A stretch of DNA of 64,000 nucleotides from Ornithodoros turicata (taxonomy: Eukaryota; Arthropoda; Arachnida; Ixodida; Argasidae), in contig NC_088203.1 of NCBI RefSeq assembly GCF_037126465.1, positions 98,890,668 to 98,954,667 on the forward strand, in the 5' to 3' direction. Shown here piece after piece: positions 54,940 through 64,000 of this stretch. Below the pieces are notes generated by a model. That model ran no database searches, had not been told where the DNA came from, and saw only the letters and a program-made list of their open reading frames with translations. Numbering within the stretch: position 1 is the first letter of the stretch; every line of letters begins with the position of its first letter. The position numbers and the translations under genes are program-made.

Positions 54940-56110
54940 CTGCAAGGTATCCGATCTTATAGACTCCTAAGTTTCTGTGGATGTCTAAACTACAATATTT
55001 TATGCTTTCGTATCTTCCTGGCAAGTGCTAGTTGTGCTAACAGAGGAGTTCACCTCTGAATGAACCAACGTACGTGGTATCGTACAGGATATCTGTTTCT
55101 AACCAACGTTCTGTAATGAATGTGTGCTAATTAATGCGGGCTTCGCGCGGTACAGTTTACAGACACTGAATAAGTTGCACATGGCATAATAAGCTTGCAG
55201 CGCAAAGAGTATATACTAAACATTTCAAGCGAGGTGCGCTAGCGATTGTATCACACGTACACTCATTCAGTTAACTATGCTATTGTGTGTATGTACATCC
55301 CTAATATCAAGACCGGTTAGAAGTGTTGTTGCATACGAAACATGGTTTTAACAAAAAAAAAAAAAAAGCAAGACCAACTACAACAGTGTTTCGGTCTTGT
55401 AGAAAATACTGACGACCACGCTCCAGTTGCGGGGTTTCTAGGAAGAAACAGAAGCACTTACTGCTTAGTGCACAGTGCGAGATAAGCCAGAGCTAAGCAC
55501 CTTTCAGCGATATGACCTTATCGTAGTGACGTTGCTCCTTCAAGGTTCCTCAACACCTTCGTGATTACAGCTCGTTGTTGTAACAGTCGACATGTCTCTT
55601 TCGTGTGATTCCATAAGAAAAAAAAAATAGGCGGTTTCATTTATTATAAATAGCACGACGTAAGTAGAACACACAATAAGCGTTATTTTCGGCATCAATT
55701 ACCCCACAACTCGCGCGTGGCCGTTATATAATAATTGCAAGCACCGTCGGCGTTAACTTGAAGCCTGCGTGCTCTCAGCGGAGGGGCGAGGTTACTCCGA
55801 CCGTTTGATAGTGCCGAACTGATTTGCTAGAAACAGGGAAACTGCTATGGGCTGCTGTGCCCATACTTACGGGCAACGTCTATGGATGGACAGGCGTTAT
55901 CAGATACAAATGTATTCGGCTCGATCTGGCTCTGTTTGTCACTGCTTAGCCAATGTCACGTTACCGAACAGCGCTAACACAATTTCATAAGACTGTGTTA
56001 TCGCTAATATAAGGTTATGCGAGTGATGGCACAGTCCATCTTGCAATAGACCACATCCTCGTTAGACGCCTCCCAGAGAATAACGACAAAGAAGCTCTTT
56101 GGTTGCACGT
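54940..56110. other. Intergenic region, nothing recognised
   Basis: AT-rich, without convincing exon or repeat. Confidence 0.45.
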
Positions 56111-56121
56111 AAAGTATGAGT

Positions 56122-56458
56122 TTATATCTCAAACGTCACCATATTAGAACCTGACAGCAGTTTCGGCCTTAATGGGCCATCTTCAGGAACGCGCATGTAG
56201 GCAACGTCTGAGTGGGTGGTGTCAGAAAGTCACGCACGACGTGATGTCCTCCTGTCAGAGCGAGAGCCTCACCAACTGAACTTGACATGCACTGGGATTT
56301 AAGTTGGTGAGGCTCCTCACCTTGACAGGAGTGCACCACGTTGGACGTGCCCTTCTGACGCCACCCACTCAAATCTTGCCTACATGCACATTGCTGACAA
56401 TGGCCCAATAAGGCCGAAACAGCTGTCAGGTCCTGATACGGCGACGTTTGAGATATAA
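56122..56458. mobile_element. Foldback MITE downstream of the synaptotagmin gene
   Basis: TTATATCTCAAACGTC at 56122 is mirrored by GACGTTTGAGATATAA ending at 56458. Inner mirrored blocks include CTGACAGC..TTTCGGCC and GAGTGGGTGG. Entirely palindromic, non-coding. Confidence 0.85.
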
Positions 56459-56744
56459 TCCTAGAAAATAAGTTTGTCTACCTTTATCTCGATGTCCTTG
56501 ATGTAGCGGAACGCTGATAACGACCATTGGAGGAAATAATCGAATACTGACAATCCCCTGTCCATCACAACACTTGGCGCTGATTCACAACTAAACCCCT
56601 CACCCCGTGAGAGCACACACGCTTTCATCAGTAGGAAACAGAAAAGAAAAAAAAAAAAACACGAAACCTTTTCCTCCTTTGCACCCAACAACAGACCAAG
56701 AAAATAAAACATCCTCATTTTCCCGAATAATACGGTACACACAC

Positions 56745-57052
56745 TCACTCCCTAAGCTTGTGCCATTCGGCGATCTGTCGCCTGGGCGAGCTACAAACTT
56801 CTGCCCAATGTTGCTGCGCCGCGGGTGACCCGTGCGGACCGAGCTCCAATCGGCCGACCACTTCGTTTTTGGTCACTCTGTCCCAGTCGAGGACGAGGAA
56901 TTCGAGGCTGAGGTTGTCGAGACCCTCGTTGTAAGGGACTTCGAACACGAAGGATTCGTTGAAAACCGGGTTGATGGTGCGCTTTTTGATGTGTGTTTTC
57001 TTCTTCGCGATGCGCTGGTTGTTGTACAGGAGGTATATCTTCACGTACGGGT
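56745..57052 (-). CDS. Syt4: Synaptotagmin 4-like, last coding exon (C2B domain)
   Basis: Synaptotagmins are vesicle membrane proteins whose two C2 domains regulate exocytosis. This exon encodes the C-terminal two-thirds of C2[54 protein letters not shown], and the end [14 protein letters not shown] before a stop. KKKT is the polybasic strand, and WHKL is the conserved synaptotagmin C-terminus. [15 protein letters not shown] with [11 protein letters not shown] fits the Syt4/Syt11 branch better than Syt1 or Syt7. The acceptor is CCCTATCTATAG; entry phase is consistent with GAC-CCG-TAC. The transmembrane and C2A exons must lie upstream beyond the window. The calcium-loop residues read D-W-D-RVTKN-E, with Glu where calcium-binding C2 domains often have Asp. 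Confidence 0.92.
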
Positions 57053-57136
57053 CTATAGATAGGGGAGGGGGAAAGAGATGAGGAAGAGAGAAAGAAACGG
57101 TGTTAGTAAGGGCAAGAAGGCAGTTGGGTGAGTAAA

Positions 57137-57482
57137 GCTACGTTCCCACTGCCGGGCGTGCGTTCTCAGAGCGGCGAACGGAGAACCGCGAGAGTGTCCC
57201 CACCCGAGGTTCACAGTTCTCTCGAGATAAACCGACGAGGGCGAGGAAGATGAGACTTCCACACGCGCTAAGAGGCAATCGTTTGTTTTCATATGCCACG
57301 GACCCTCGTCTTATTGGTCTTCACTTTGGTTGGTTGGTCGCTCCCGTCCGCCGTTGTCTTGTCCGCGTTGCGAGGAGGACTGCTTGGATGGCGCCGGAGA
57401 ACGGGCCTCCGGCGACCTCCAAGTGAAGCTTCTGCCGTTGCGGTCGCCGTTCCGCGCTCCCGCCCGGCAGTGGGAACGCGGC
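57137..57482. mobile_element. MITE with CGTTCCCACTGCCGGGCG termini
   Basis: GCTACGTTCCCACTGCCGGG at 57137 is mirrored by CCGGCAGTGGGAACGCGGC ending at 57482. Lies 85 bp into the intron above the synaptotagmin exon. GC-rich, non-coding. Confidence 0.75.
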
Positions 57483-57547
57483 ATTAGATTGTTTGTTACT
57501 GCTGCGAAGTGACAGGCATGAAAGAGGGTCAGTTTGTGCAAATGTTA

Positions 57548-57635
57548 AAACGCGTTTTGGAGTAGCCAGTCCTGATTGGCTCGGGAGTCGGGACTAACCT
57601 CTCCATATTTTTCTTTCTTATCCAATCCAATCTTT
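57548..57635 (+). mobile_element. LINE 3' tail with (CCAAT)n
   Basis: TTTTGGAGTAGCCAGTCCTG, CTAACCTCTCCATATTTTTC, then CCAATCCAATC. Confidence 0.6.
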
Positions 57636-57647
57636 CAATTTCCGTGA

Positions 57648-57790
57648 TGGCACCGCGAAGGAACTCTGGGACTTGGCAGTGTACAGACGTGCACAGACTG
57701 AGAGAAGACATCAGGAGAGAGGGAGGAGGGTTAATCCGCGTACTGGACCTACTTCGGAGGGAACTGCTCCGACATTTGTCTCGGACCCGT
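57648..57790 (-). mobile_element. SINE subfamily 1 fragment
   Basis: The minus strand reads GTCGGAGCAGTTCCCTCCGA, CTGATGTCTTCTCTCAGTCT, and ends GTTCCTTCGCGG. 5' truncated. Confidence 0.65.
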
Positions 57791-58236
57791 GCCACACGGC
57801 ATTTTCAATGCGGATTGAATCCGATCCGCATCGAGTTTCTCAAGAGCGTTCGGTGCGCGATGCTGCTACATGGTCCAACTCAATGCGTATTGAAAGGTTG
57901 GCTTGTCAACAGGCGGCGCTAACAGCCCCGAGGCAGTACGCTGGGGATTGACAAATATGTCCTAAAAAGTCGAGAATAACCGCATCCGCTTCCACATTGT
58001 GGTGCTTACTGAGCCTTTGCGGAGGGCGCGGTGTCGAGAGTCGTCGAGATTAAACAAATTAGAAAACGCAGTCGCCCGTTATACCTAGACTAAAACTGTA
58101 ACCGTGAAATTCCATGGGCTTGTATAGGAACATTTGTAAATTAATGTAATGTTTTTGTTGACTACTACAAATTCACTGAGTTTGAGGATGCCAATGACGG
58201 TCTTCAATTCGTCTTGAGAATTTCAATCCCGTTTAA

Positions 58237-58454
58237 TACCCCTGTCGCACGGGCAGTCTTCAATTATCATTGAAACCAATGGCAATTGAACATGCGCTTA
58301 GCGCCACCAAGTGGGTAACCTGTCAACCTGTCAAGCAGCCTTGAATGCAACGCTGTTCGAGACGTTGACACGTTACCCGCCTGGTGGCGCTAAGCGCATG
58401 TTCAATTGCCATTGGTTTCAATGATAATTGAAGAGTGCCCGTGTGACAGGGGTA
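58237..58454. mobile_element. Foldback MITE with TACCCCTGTC termini
   Basis: TACCCCTGTCGCACGGGCA at 58237 is mirrored by TGCCCGTGTGACAGGGGTA ending at 58454. The arms continue CTTCAATTATCATTGAAACC and GCGCTTAGCGCCACCA. Related sequence GACAGGGGC ends at 58583, and a partial relative closes the window at 63960-64000. Confidence 0.85.
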
Positions 58455-58604
58455 TACTGGATCGGATTAAGCAGGATCGGAGTTGGATCCTACTCGAACG
58501 TGTCCGTGTAGCAGCGCCGGATCCGCATTGAGCTCGATGAGCATTGGCTCAATGCGGATCGAAAGTGTCCGTGCGACAGGGGCTGGAGAACTCAGGTAGG
58601 GCTA

Positions 58605-58701
58605 TGTCGTGTCTTGCTCGGACGACAGCCAGTTCCAGAACACTTTATTGATCACGATGGCACTCGTGCCTCTACACATGCGCCATAGTGGCGACACCAC
58701 A
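58605..58701 (-). repeat. 3' LTR of the Ty3/Gypsy element (97 bp)
   Basis: Starts TGTGGTGTCGCCACTATGGC after the purine tract and ends GCAAGACACGACA, so it has TG..CA ends. AATAAA (plus-strand TTTATT at 58644-58649) is the likely poly(A) signal. Very short for an LTR. Confidence 0.65.
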
Positions 58702-58760
58702 TTTCCCCCACGCGAAAAAAAAAAAATACATGCTAAGAAAAACAGTAAAATCTTATCAAA

Positions 58761-61700
58761 TCAACAACTATAGTCCTTTAAACGAGTTGGAAGTGCGCGT
58801 CTTCTGGTACTTCTACGAAGCTGAGGTGCGCAGTCTTCGTTGTTTTGTCTTGGTGGCTCAGGAAGGTTTGGCTGGCGTACCTGTGCCCCAGCCTGGACGA
58901 CGAGGTCTTCTCTGGTGGAGCTCTCCGGTTCCCAGTACAAGGCGACAGGCGTCGATTCCGTTTCGGGACTCCTTGATTGTAGTAACTTTGGTGCCACGTC
59001 CTTATGTACTTTGGAAAACCTGCTTGCGTTCCAAATTTTCTTATCGTCCAACAAGAAGGAGTTCGGCCCTCTTTTCTCAATGATCTTCTTGGGCTCAGAA
59101 AACCTAGGTCGCCCTTTCCGTTGATGACGAGGTAGTTTCACACGTACGAAATCTCCTGGTTTAAAATCCCTTGGCTGCGCCCCTCTTTTGCTGTCAACGT
59201 ATGTTTTTGTGCGCTTCTGTTTTTCCTCAACCTTCCGACGTAGCTGTTCCATCTCGTGAGCTGGATCTTCGAAAAATCTTGTTGTTGGGAAACCAACTAT
59301 GTCGAGTTTTGTGCGAATGCTCCTTCGATGAAGCAAGTAAGCCGGTGCTAGCCCAGTCGATCCATGAGGTGTGGCTCGGTACACCAGTAAGTACTCTAAA
59401 ACAGCTTCCTTGATTGAACGTTGCTCCAAGCGTGATATTTGTATGAAATTCTTCAACACTTGGTTGAACCGCTCAACCATCCCGTTGCCTTGCGGGTGGT
59501 ACACAGAGGAACAAGTGTGCCGAATTCCACATCCTTGAAGGAAACTTTCGAATTCTTGTGAGACGAACTGAGGTCCGTTGTCCGTAATGATTTGGGAGGG
59601 GTAGCCTTCCCGGCTGAAAACCTGTCGAAGGAACTTGATGACGGTCGTGCTGGTGACCGCACTTGAAAAAGAAACCTCAGGCCACCGACTGTAGTAATCT
59701 ATCAGTGTAATCATGTACCGACAGTCGTGTGGTGCTTCCTCGTAAGGACCCATTATGTCCATTCCGAGCTTTTCCCACGGTGCGTTTGGGAGCGGTACCG
59801 GGGTAAGTGGGGCTGATACTGTCTTTGCCGACTTGTCAGCCGTTTGACACACGGCACATTCGCGAATGGCAGCCTCGACGCTGCTGTCGATTGCAGGCCA
59901 CCAGTACAGCTGACGAAGCCGTTGCTTGGTACGCACCATGCCGCCATGCGCCTCATGTGCCAGGGCAATTACCTTCGGGATCAGCGTGGAAGGGACAACA
60001 ATCCTTTCTCCACGCAGCAAAAGTTCATCGACTTGAGACAGTTCCGCTCGAAGGTTGAAAAACGGTGCTAATTTGTCTGGGAGGGTCCGTTTCGTTGGCC
60101 ACTGTGTGCTTAGGTAGCGCATTACATCCTGTAATACCGGGTCAGCAGCAGTGGCTCTCTGTAGTTCGTCTTTCGAGATGCGTTCTGTAATTAGGCAGAC
60201 AGTGTCGTCTTCAGGAATTCCCTCCTCAGTACTGGGAATGGGTAGTCGTGACAGTGCATCTGCAACCTGGTTCTCTGTTCCTTTCTTGTACACGACGGCG
60301 AAATTGTAATTAAGTAGTCGCGTTAACCACCGAGAAATTCTAAGCGGTCGATGTCCGGCTCCTTGGGTGCCTAACAGAGTTCGCAACGCCTGATGATCTG
60401 TTTCCAGATTAAAACGACGACCCCAGAGGTACACGTGCCAGTGCTCTATTGCCCAAACACATGCCAGAGCTTCCCTTTCTCCAGCGGAGTACTTTCTTTC
60501 TTGGGCGGCTAGAGTTCTGGATGCGAAAGACACGGTTCGAAAACAGTTACCATCCCATTGGCGCAGTACTGCGCCGAGGCCGTAGCCAGACGCATCAGTC
60601 GTTACAGTAACTGGAAGTGTCGGGTCGAACATGCTCAACGCTGAGCATGTGGACATGAGTCTTTTGAGCCTCTCAAAACATAATTGAGCGTTTGTGCTCC
60701 ACTGAAAGTCTTTTTCGCCTCGGAGCAAATGACGTAGCGGTTCCACTTCGTCCGCATAATTCTTTATAAATTTCGCATAATGTCCAGTCATGCCCAGGAA
60801 TGACCTCAATGTGCGAAAGTCGGTGGGTGCTGGAGCTTCCAGAATGGCCTTTACGTTTTCTTCTAGCGGCATAACTTTTCCTTCCGCGACTGTATGACCC
60901 ACAAAGGTGAGTTCCCTGACACCGAACATGCATTTCTCGTTTAGCCGTAGACCTGCGTCCGAAAGACATCTCAAAACTTGGCGTAAATTCCTGGCATGCT
61001 CCTCTTCACTTTTTCCATGAACGATGATGTCATCAAGGTAGTGTAGTACTCCACTACAGTCTTTGAGCACATTAGCGAGGAGCTTCTGGAAGGCAGAGGG
61101 TGCTGACGCCAGGCCAAAACATACCCGTTTGTAACGGAACAATCCATCGTGCGTGATAAAAGCAGTGATATCACGGCTTTCTTCTGCTAGCGGTAGCTGG
61201 TGGTATGCCGCAGTTAGGTCTAGTTTGGAGAAGACTTTCGCACCGGCGAGTCTGTTAACAAGTTCCTCTATGTGTGGTAGAGGATAGCAATCCGGTATGA
61301 CAGCTCTGTTCGGTCCTCGTAGGTCCACACAAAGTCGAATACGACCGTCCTTTTTCTTAGCGACGACAATGGGCGATACCCATGGTGACGCATCAATGGG
61401 TTCTATGATATCCATGTCCAGGAGTTTCTTCAGTTCCTTGGAGACATCGCTCCTTACCTCTAGCGGTAGTCTTCGAAGTTTAGCTACAGTGGGCTCCACT
61501 TCTGGTCTCACTTTCACTTTGTGTGCGTAACCTTTAGCAACGCCCAGTCCTGGAGCAAACAGTTGCGGAAATTCGCACTTCGCAATGTGCTCGCAATCAG
61601 ACGTCGTGACCGTTGTCTCTAGGCATCGCATTTGCGCTCCGTCAATGTGTAAATCCAGTGCTGCGACTGCATCAAGTCCTAAGAGTGTAGTACCTTGCTG

Positions 61701-62855
61701 CACTACGTAAAATAGAAGTGAAGTGCTCTGCGTCTTGTACTTGACAGGGATGACAACGCACCCTCGCACTGGTATCTGCTTTCTTGAATAATCATGAAGC
61801 TGAATCGAAGCTGGTCGAAGTGAAAACTCTCTCGAGAAGGTGGACTGGTAGACGTCCCAGGATAGTATGGAAACAGACGATCCTGTATCAATTAAGAACT
61901 TGACATTCTTGCCTGCAGCTTCCACTGAAACGTAGATGGCCTTTTCCTTGGTCGTATGCACCTCGAGAAGCATAGCACTTGCAGCATTCGGAGAACTGGC
62001 TTCGTCCTCTGAGGTATCTGTTACTACTTCACGAGTAGTACCATGGTGCTGTTTGCTTGAACCTTTGCACATGGCTCCGAAGTGACCTACTTTCTTGCAT
62101 TTAAAGCATTCCTTATCCCGTGCTATACAGTTTGGCGAGTTAGCCAAATGGCGCGTTGAGCCACAGCGATAGCAGACAGCTGATTTCTTTGTTTTTAGCT
62201 TGTCCCGGGGCTTGTTTGAGTTCTTCCTTCTATTGTAGGAAAGTCGTCCAACTGTTGCGGATTCCTCATGAAGCTGCTGTTGAGCTGCTCTCCGACTCTG
62301 TTCTACATGACCCGCTAGCAGAACCGCTCTGTCCAGAGTAAGTGCTGAGCCCTCTAGTAGTAAACGTTCCCGTACCTGCGGCAATACAGCTTTATCGACA
62401 AGTTGGTCACGCAGAGTTTCATCAAGCATCGTCCCGTAATTACAAGTAATGGCGAGTCCTCGAAGAGCTGTAACGTAGTCCTCGACGGTTTCATCGGGGA
62501 GTTGTGCTCGTTGTCGGAACTTACGACGTTCCACTATCACGTTGAAACTTTCGGCATACCTCTTTTCAAGCGTAGCTAGCGCTTGCACATAAACATTGGT
62601 CGTGCCTGTGGACGATGCTCCTTCGATCGTTTGTGTGGTAGGTACGTCAGCAGCTGGCAGCGTATAGAAGATTCGTTGACCTTCTGTTCCCAAAGAGTGA
62701 AGTAGCACAGCTTTCAGTCGCTCTGGGGTATAGGATACGGCATCGATGGCAAGTATGTAGTTTTCGAAGATACGTCTCCATTGAGTCCATGGTATCGGTG
62801 GCTTGCCAGGTCGGTCAAGAAACGGCGGCACCGCAGCAGGAGCGCCGAAATTCAT
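58761..62855 (-). CDS. Gag-Pol polyprotein of Ty3/Gypsy retrotransposon, intact frame
   Basis: One 1364-codon frame from MNFGAPAAVPPF, chosen because upstream codons translate the primer-binding region. Domains by residue: Gag about 1-220; zinc knuckles at C228-C243 (CX2CX4HX6C, atypical last spacing) and C250-C263 (canonical CX2CX4HX4C); aspartic protease FLIDTGSS with D323; reverse transcriptase about 475-650 with VFSKLDL and YLDD at 606-609; RNase H with D754, E793, D820 and D866; integrase HHCC ending C1000/C1003 and D1033, D1092, E1128 (exact D35E spacing); GPY/F-like module RGPNSFLL near 1262. No stop or frameshift interrupts it. All catalytic residues looked for are present, which suggests a young copy. 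Gag and Pol are fused in one frame, without a programmed frameshift. Confidence 0.95.
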   Translation of the reverse strand: MNFGAPAAVPPFLDRPGKPPIPWTQWRRIFENYILAIDAVSYTPERLKAVLLHSLGTEGQRIFYTLPAADVPTTQTIEGASSTGTTNVYVQALATLEKRYAESFNVIVERRKFRQRAQLPDETVEDYVTALRGLAITCNYGTMLDETLRDQLVDKAVLPQVRERLLLEGSALTLDRAVLLAGHVEQSRRAAQQQLHEESATVGRLSYNRRKNSNKPRDKLKTKKSAVCYRCGSTRHLANSPNCIARDKECFKCKKVGHFGAMCKGSSKQHHGTTREVVTDTSEDEASSPNAASAMLLEVHTTKEKAIYVSVEAAGKNVKFLIDTGSSVSILSWDVYQSTFSREFSLRPASIQLHDYSRKQIPVRGCVVIPVKYKTQSTSLLFYVVQQGTTLLGLDAVAALDLHIDGAQMRCLETTVTTSDCEHIAKCEFPQLFAPGLGVAKGYAHKVKVRPEVEPTVAKLRRLPLEVRSDVSKELKKLLDMDIIEPIDASPWVSPIVVAKKKDGRIRLCVDLRGPNRAVIPDCYPLPHIEELVNRLAGAKVFSKLDLTAAYHQLPLAEESRDITAFITHDGLFRYKRVCFGLASAPSAFQKLLANVLKDCSGVLHYLDDIIVHGKSEEEHARNLRQVLRCLSDAGLRLNEKCMFGVRELTFVGHTVAEGKVMPLEENVKAILEAPAPTDFRTLRSFLGMTGHYAKFIKNYADEVEPLRHLLRGEKDFQWSTNAQLCFERLKRLMSTCSALSMFDPTLPVTVTTDASGYGLGAVLRQWDGNCFRTVSFASRTLAAQERKYSAGEREALACVWAIEHWHVYLWGRRFNLETDHQALRTLLGTQGAGHRPLRISRWLTRLLNYNFAVVYKKGTENQVADALSRLPIPSTEEGIPEDDTVCLITERISKDELQRATAADPVLQDVMRYLSTQWPTKRTLPDKLAPFFNLRAELSQVDELLLRGERIVVPSTLIPKVIALAHEAHGGMVRTKQRLRQLYWWPAIDSSVEAAIRECAVCQTADKSAKTVSAPLTPVPLPNAPWEKLGMDIMGPYEEAPHDCRYMITLIDYYSRWPEVSFSSAVTSTTVIKFLRQVFSREGYPSQIITDNGPQFVSQEFESFLQGCGIRHTCSSVYHPQGNGMVERFNQVLKNFIQISRLEQRSIKEAVLEYLLVYRATPHGSTGLAPAYLLHRRSIRTKLDIVGFPTTRFFEDPAHEMEQLRRKVEEKQKRTKTYVDSKRGAQPRDFKPGDFVRVKLPRHQRKGRPRFSEPKKIIEKRGPNSFLLDDKKIWNASRFSKVHKDVAPKLLQSRSPETESTPVALYWEPESSTREDLVVQAGAQVRQPNLPEPPRQNNEDCAPQLRRSTRRRALPTRLKDYSC

Positions 62856-62907
62856 AACTATAATCTGAACAAATGGATGCACACCCCTTTTCGATCGCCA
62901 CGTAGGT

Positions 62908-62923
62908 CCGTCCGACGTCGCCA
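62908..62923 (-). other. Primer-binding-like site
   Basis: The minus strand reads TGGCGACGTCGGACGG, 3 bp after ACACGACA. PBS sequences start TGG, pairing with the tRNA CCA end. The primer tRNA was not identified. Confidence 0.55.
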
Positions 62924-62929
62924 AAATGT

Positions 62930-63955
62930 CGTGTCCTACCATCAACGGAGCGGTTGTTGTATCAAATCGGCAACAGCGCATCTTTGCGTTAATTTCTTAG
63001 CCGTGTCCAGCGACTTGCTTGAGCACTTGCTGCAGAACCTATACCATTAGGTTTCAATAACTGTCACGGCCACGTGTGACAAATGAGTACCTGGCGTAGT
63101 CGTAGCTTAGGCAATGGAACTGGAGTAGTACGACACTTATGCCTCATAAGGCTAAATTGAATGTTTCAATTAATATTGGCGGTTGTTGAAAACGCATCAG
63201 CAGTGCGATTCAAACGACATCCTCAGGCTTCCGGTCAGAGACGCTACCAGTTACACCATGCTTGCTACCCTCTCATCAACGCACAGACACAAGCTAGAAA
63301 ACACAGGGATACGCGCTCATCCGCAACACCTTCTCTATTACACTGTTACAAGTCACACTCGCATTCGTATAGACGGACACACACGTGGTGAGCGGCATCT
63401 TTCTTATGTAAATGTAGTGTGATACCAAAGGCAATGAAATCCAGAAGGCTAAACACATCACTTAAGCCCCACACCGCTCGGACGCATATACTTCTGTATT
63501 TGCATACAGTATATGACACGGTGAATATGCAGGAACCCTAACCAATATATCATCCTCAGTAGCTTAAAGTTGTGGTCTGGTCTGGGCCCACGTAAAGATT
63601 ATGAGACCATAGTGTCGTCCCACTGTGAGGTATCTGTATTCAACAAGTTCCGCACTTTGCCACAAGTTTGCGCGACAAGCTTAACTTTTGGAATATCGTG
63701 ATGATTAGCATTCACACAGTGATATGTGATAGAAATAGAGCTCAGCAAAGACGATTTGGAGAGCTGTTAAAGTACAATTAACAACATGTACAATGATCGC
63801 AACTTCTCCAACCAATCTCCCGTTACCGTGACCTCGCTCCGATAAGCGCACGACTGGCAGCGAACGTTGCCAACAGTACCGGGCCTGACCCATGCACTTT
63901 CGGAGGGTGGCAGGATGTTGACATGCTGTCGCTTGTTGTAAACACGTGAGGAACA
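62930..63955. other. Sequence upstream of the retrotransposon, unassigned
   Basis: No second LTR copy and no recognised exon. Short open frames only. Confidence 0.45.
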
Positions 63956-63959
63956 TCAG

Positions 63960-64000
63960 CCATTGATTTCAATTGCCACTGAAATCAATGGCCATTGAAC
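63960..64000. repeat. Partial copy of the TACCCCTGTC foldback family at the window edge
   Basis: CATTGATTTCAATTGCC and AATCAATGGCCATTGAAC resemble the arm of 58237-58454 (CATTGAAACCAATGGCAATT). Truncated by the window end. Confidence 0.45.

Larger units (their letters stand above)
58605..62927 (-). mobile_element. Ty3/Gypsy LTR retrotransposon
   Basis: Order on the minus strand: short LTR-end match (62927), primer-binding-like site, gag-pol frame, purine tract GTGGGGGAAA, 3' LTR (58701-58605). The polyprotein order PR-RT-RNaseH-IN is that of Ty3/Gypsy elements. No env-like frame follows. It lies upstream of the synaptotagmin exon, probably inside that gene's intron. Confidence 0.9.

Noticed and set aside
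62856..62981. Upstream extension of the Gag-Pol frame by 42 codons
   Set aside because: These codons translate the primer-binding region and the LTR-end match, so the Met at 62855 is preferred.

Overview
This is animal nuclear DNA, most likely from an arachnid and plausibly an ixodid tick. The evidence is spliced genes with canonical GT..AG introns up to 12 kb, AT-rich sequence packed with transposon debris, short tRNA-derived SINEs, LINE 3' tails ending in many kinds of microsatellite, a synaptotagmin-4-like C2B exon, and arthropod-type aquaglyceroporin exons. The species is an inference; no rRNA, real tRNA gene, CRISPR array or prokaryotic operon was seen.

Three host loci are visible, all on the minus strand. 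(1) A complete aquaglyceroporin-type major intrinsic protein gene (gene A) runs from an ATG at 50591 to a proposed stop at 21009. It has seven coding exons whose phases join without error into a predicted 301-residue protein. Its first pore motif reads NPV instead of NPA, while the second is NPARD, the aspartate being the glycerol-channel signature. (2) The first exon of a tandem paralogue (gene B) lies about 20 kb downstream at 808-888, possibly starting at 1101. Its intron sits at the matching position and the rest lies beyond the left edge. (3) The last coding exon of a synaptotagmin 4-like gene lies at 56745-57052. Its upstream exons are not in the window.

Most other bases are mobile DNA. 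A Ty3/Gypsy retrotransposon (58605 to about 62927, minus) keeps an open gag-pol frame with zinc knuckles, protease, RT, RNase H and integrase, but only its 3' LTR can be recognised. The gene A introns hold a dense set of palindromic non-autonomous DNA transposons. There are three foldbacks ending in ACAGGGTGT at 22.5-26.9 kb, one carrying a SINE and a second MITE. Two hAT-like elements have near-perfect 8-bp target duplications. A pogo/Tigger-like MITE is present, and three MITE families occur twice. A 3-kb foldback with arms of about 670 bp (39021-42017) has a loop holding a 15-bp tandem repeat, a LINE fragment and an unrecognised ORF.

Region by region: 1-2.5 kb, gene B exon 1 and upstream sequence. 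2.5-21 kb, intergenic, with SINEs, degraded LINEs and two Tc1-like or related MITEs. 21-50.6 kb, gene A. 50.6-56.7 kb, intergenic with tandem repeats and two foldbacks. 56.7-58.6 kb, synaptotagmin exon and MITEs. 58.6-62.9 kb, Ty3/Gypsy element. 62.9-64 kb, unassigned sequence ending in a partial repeat.
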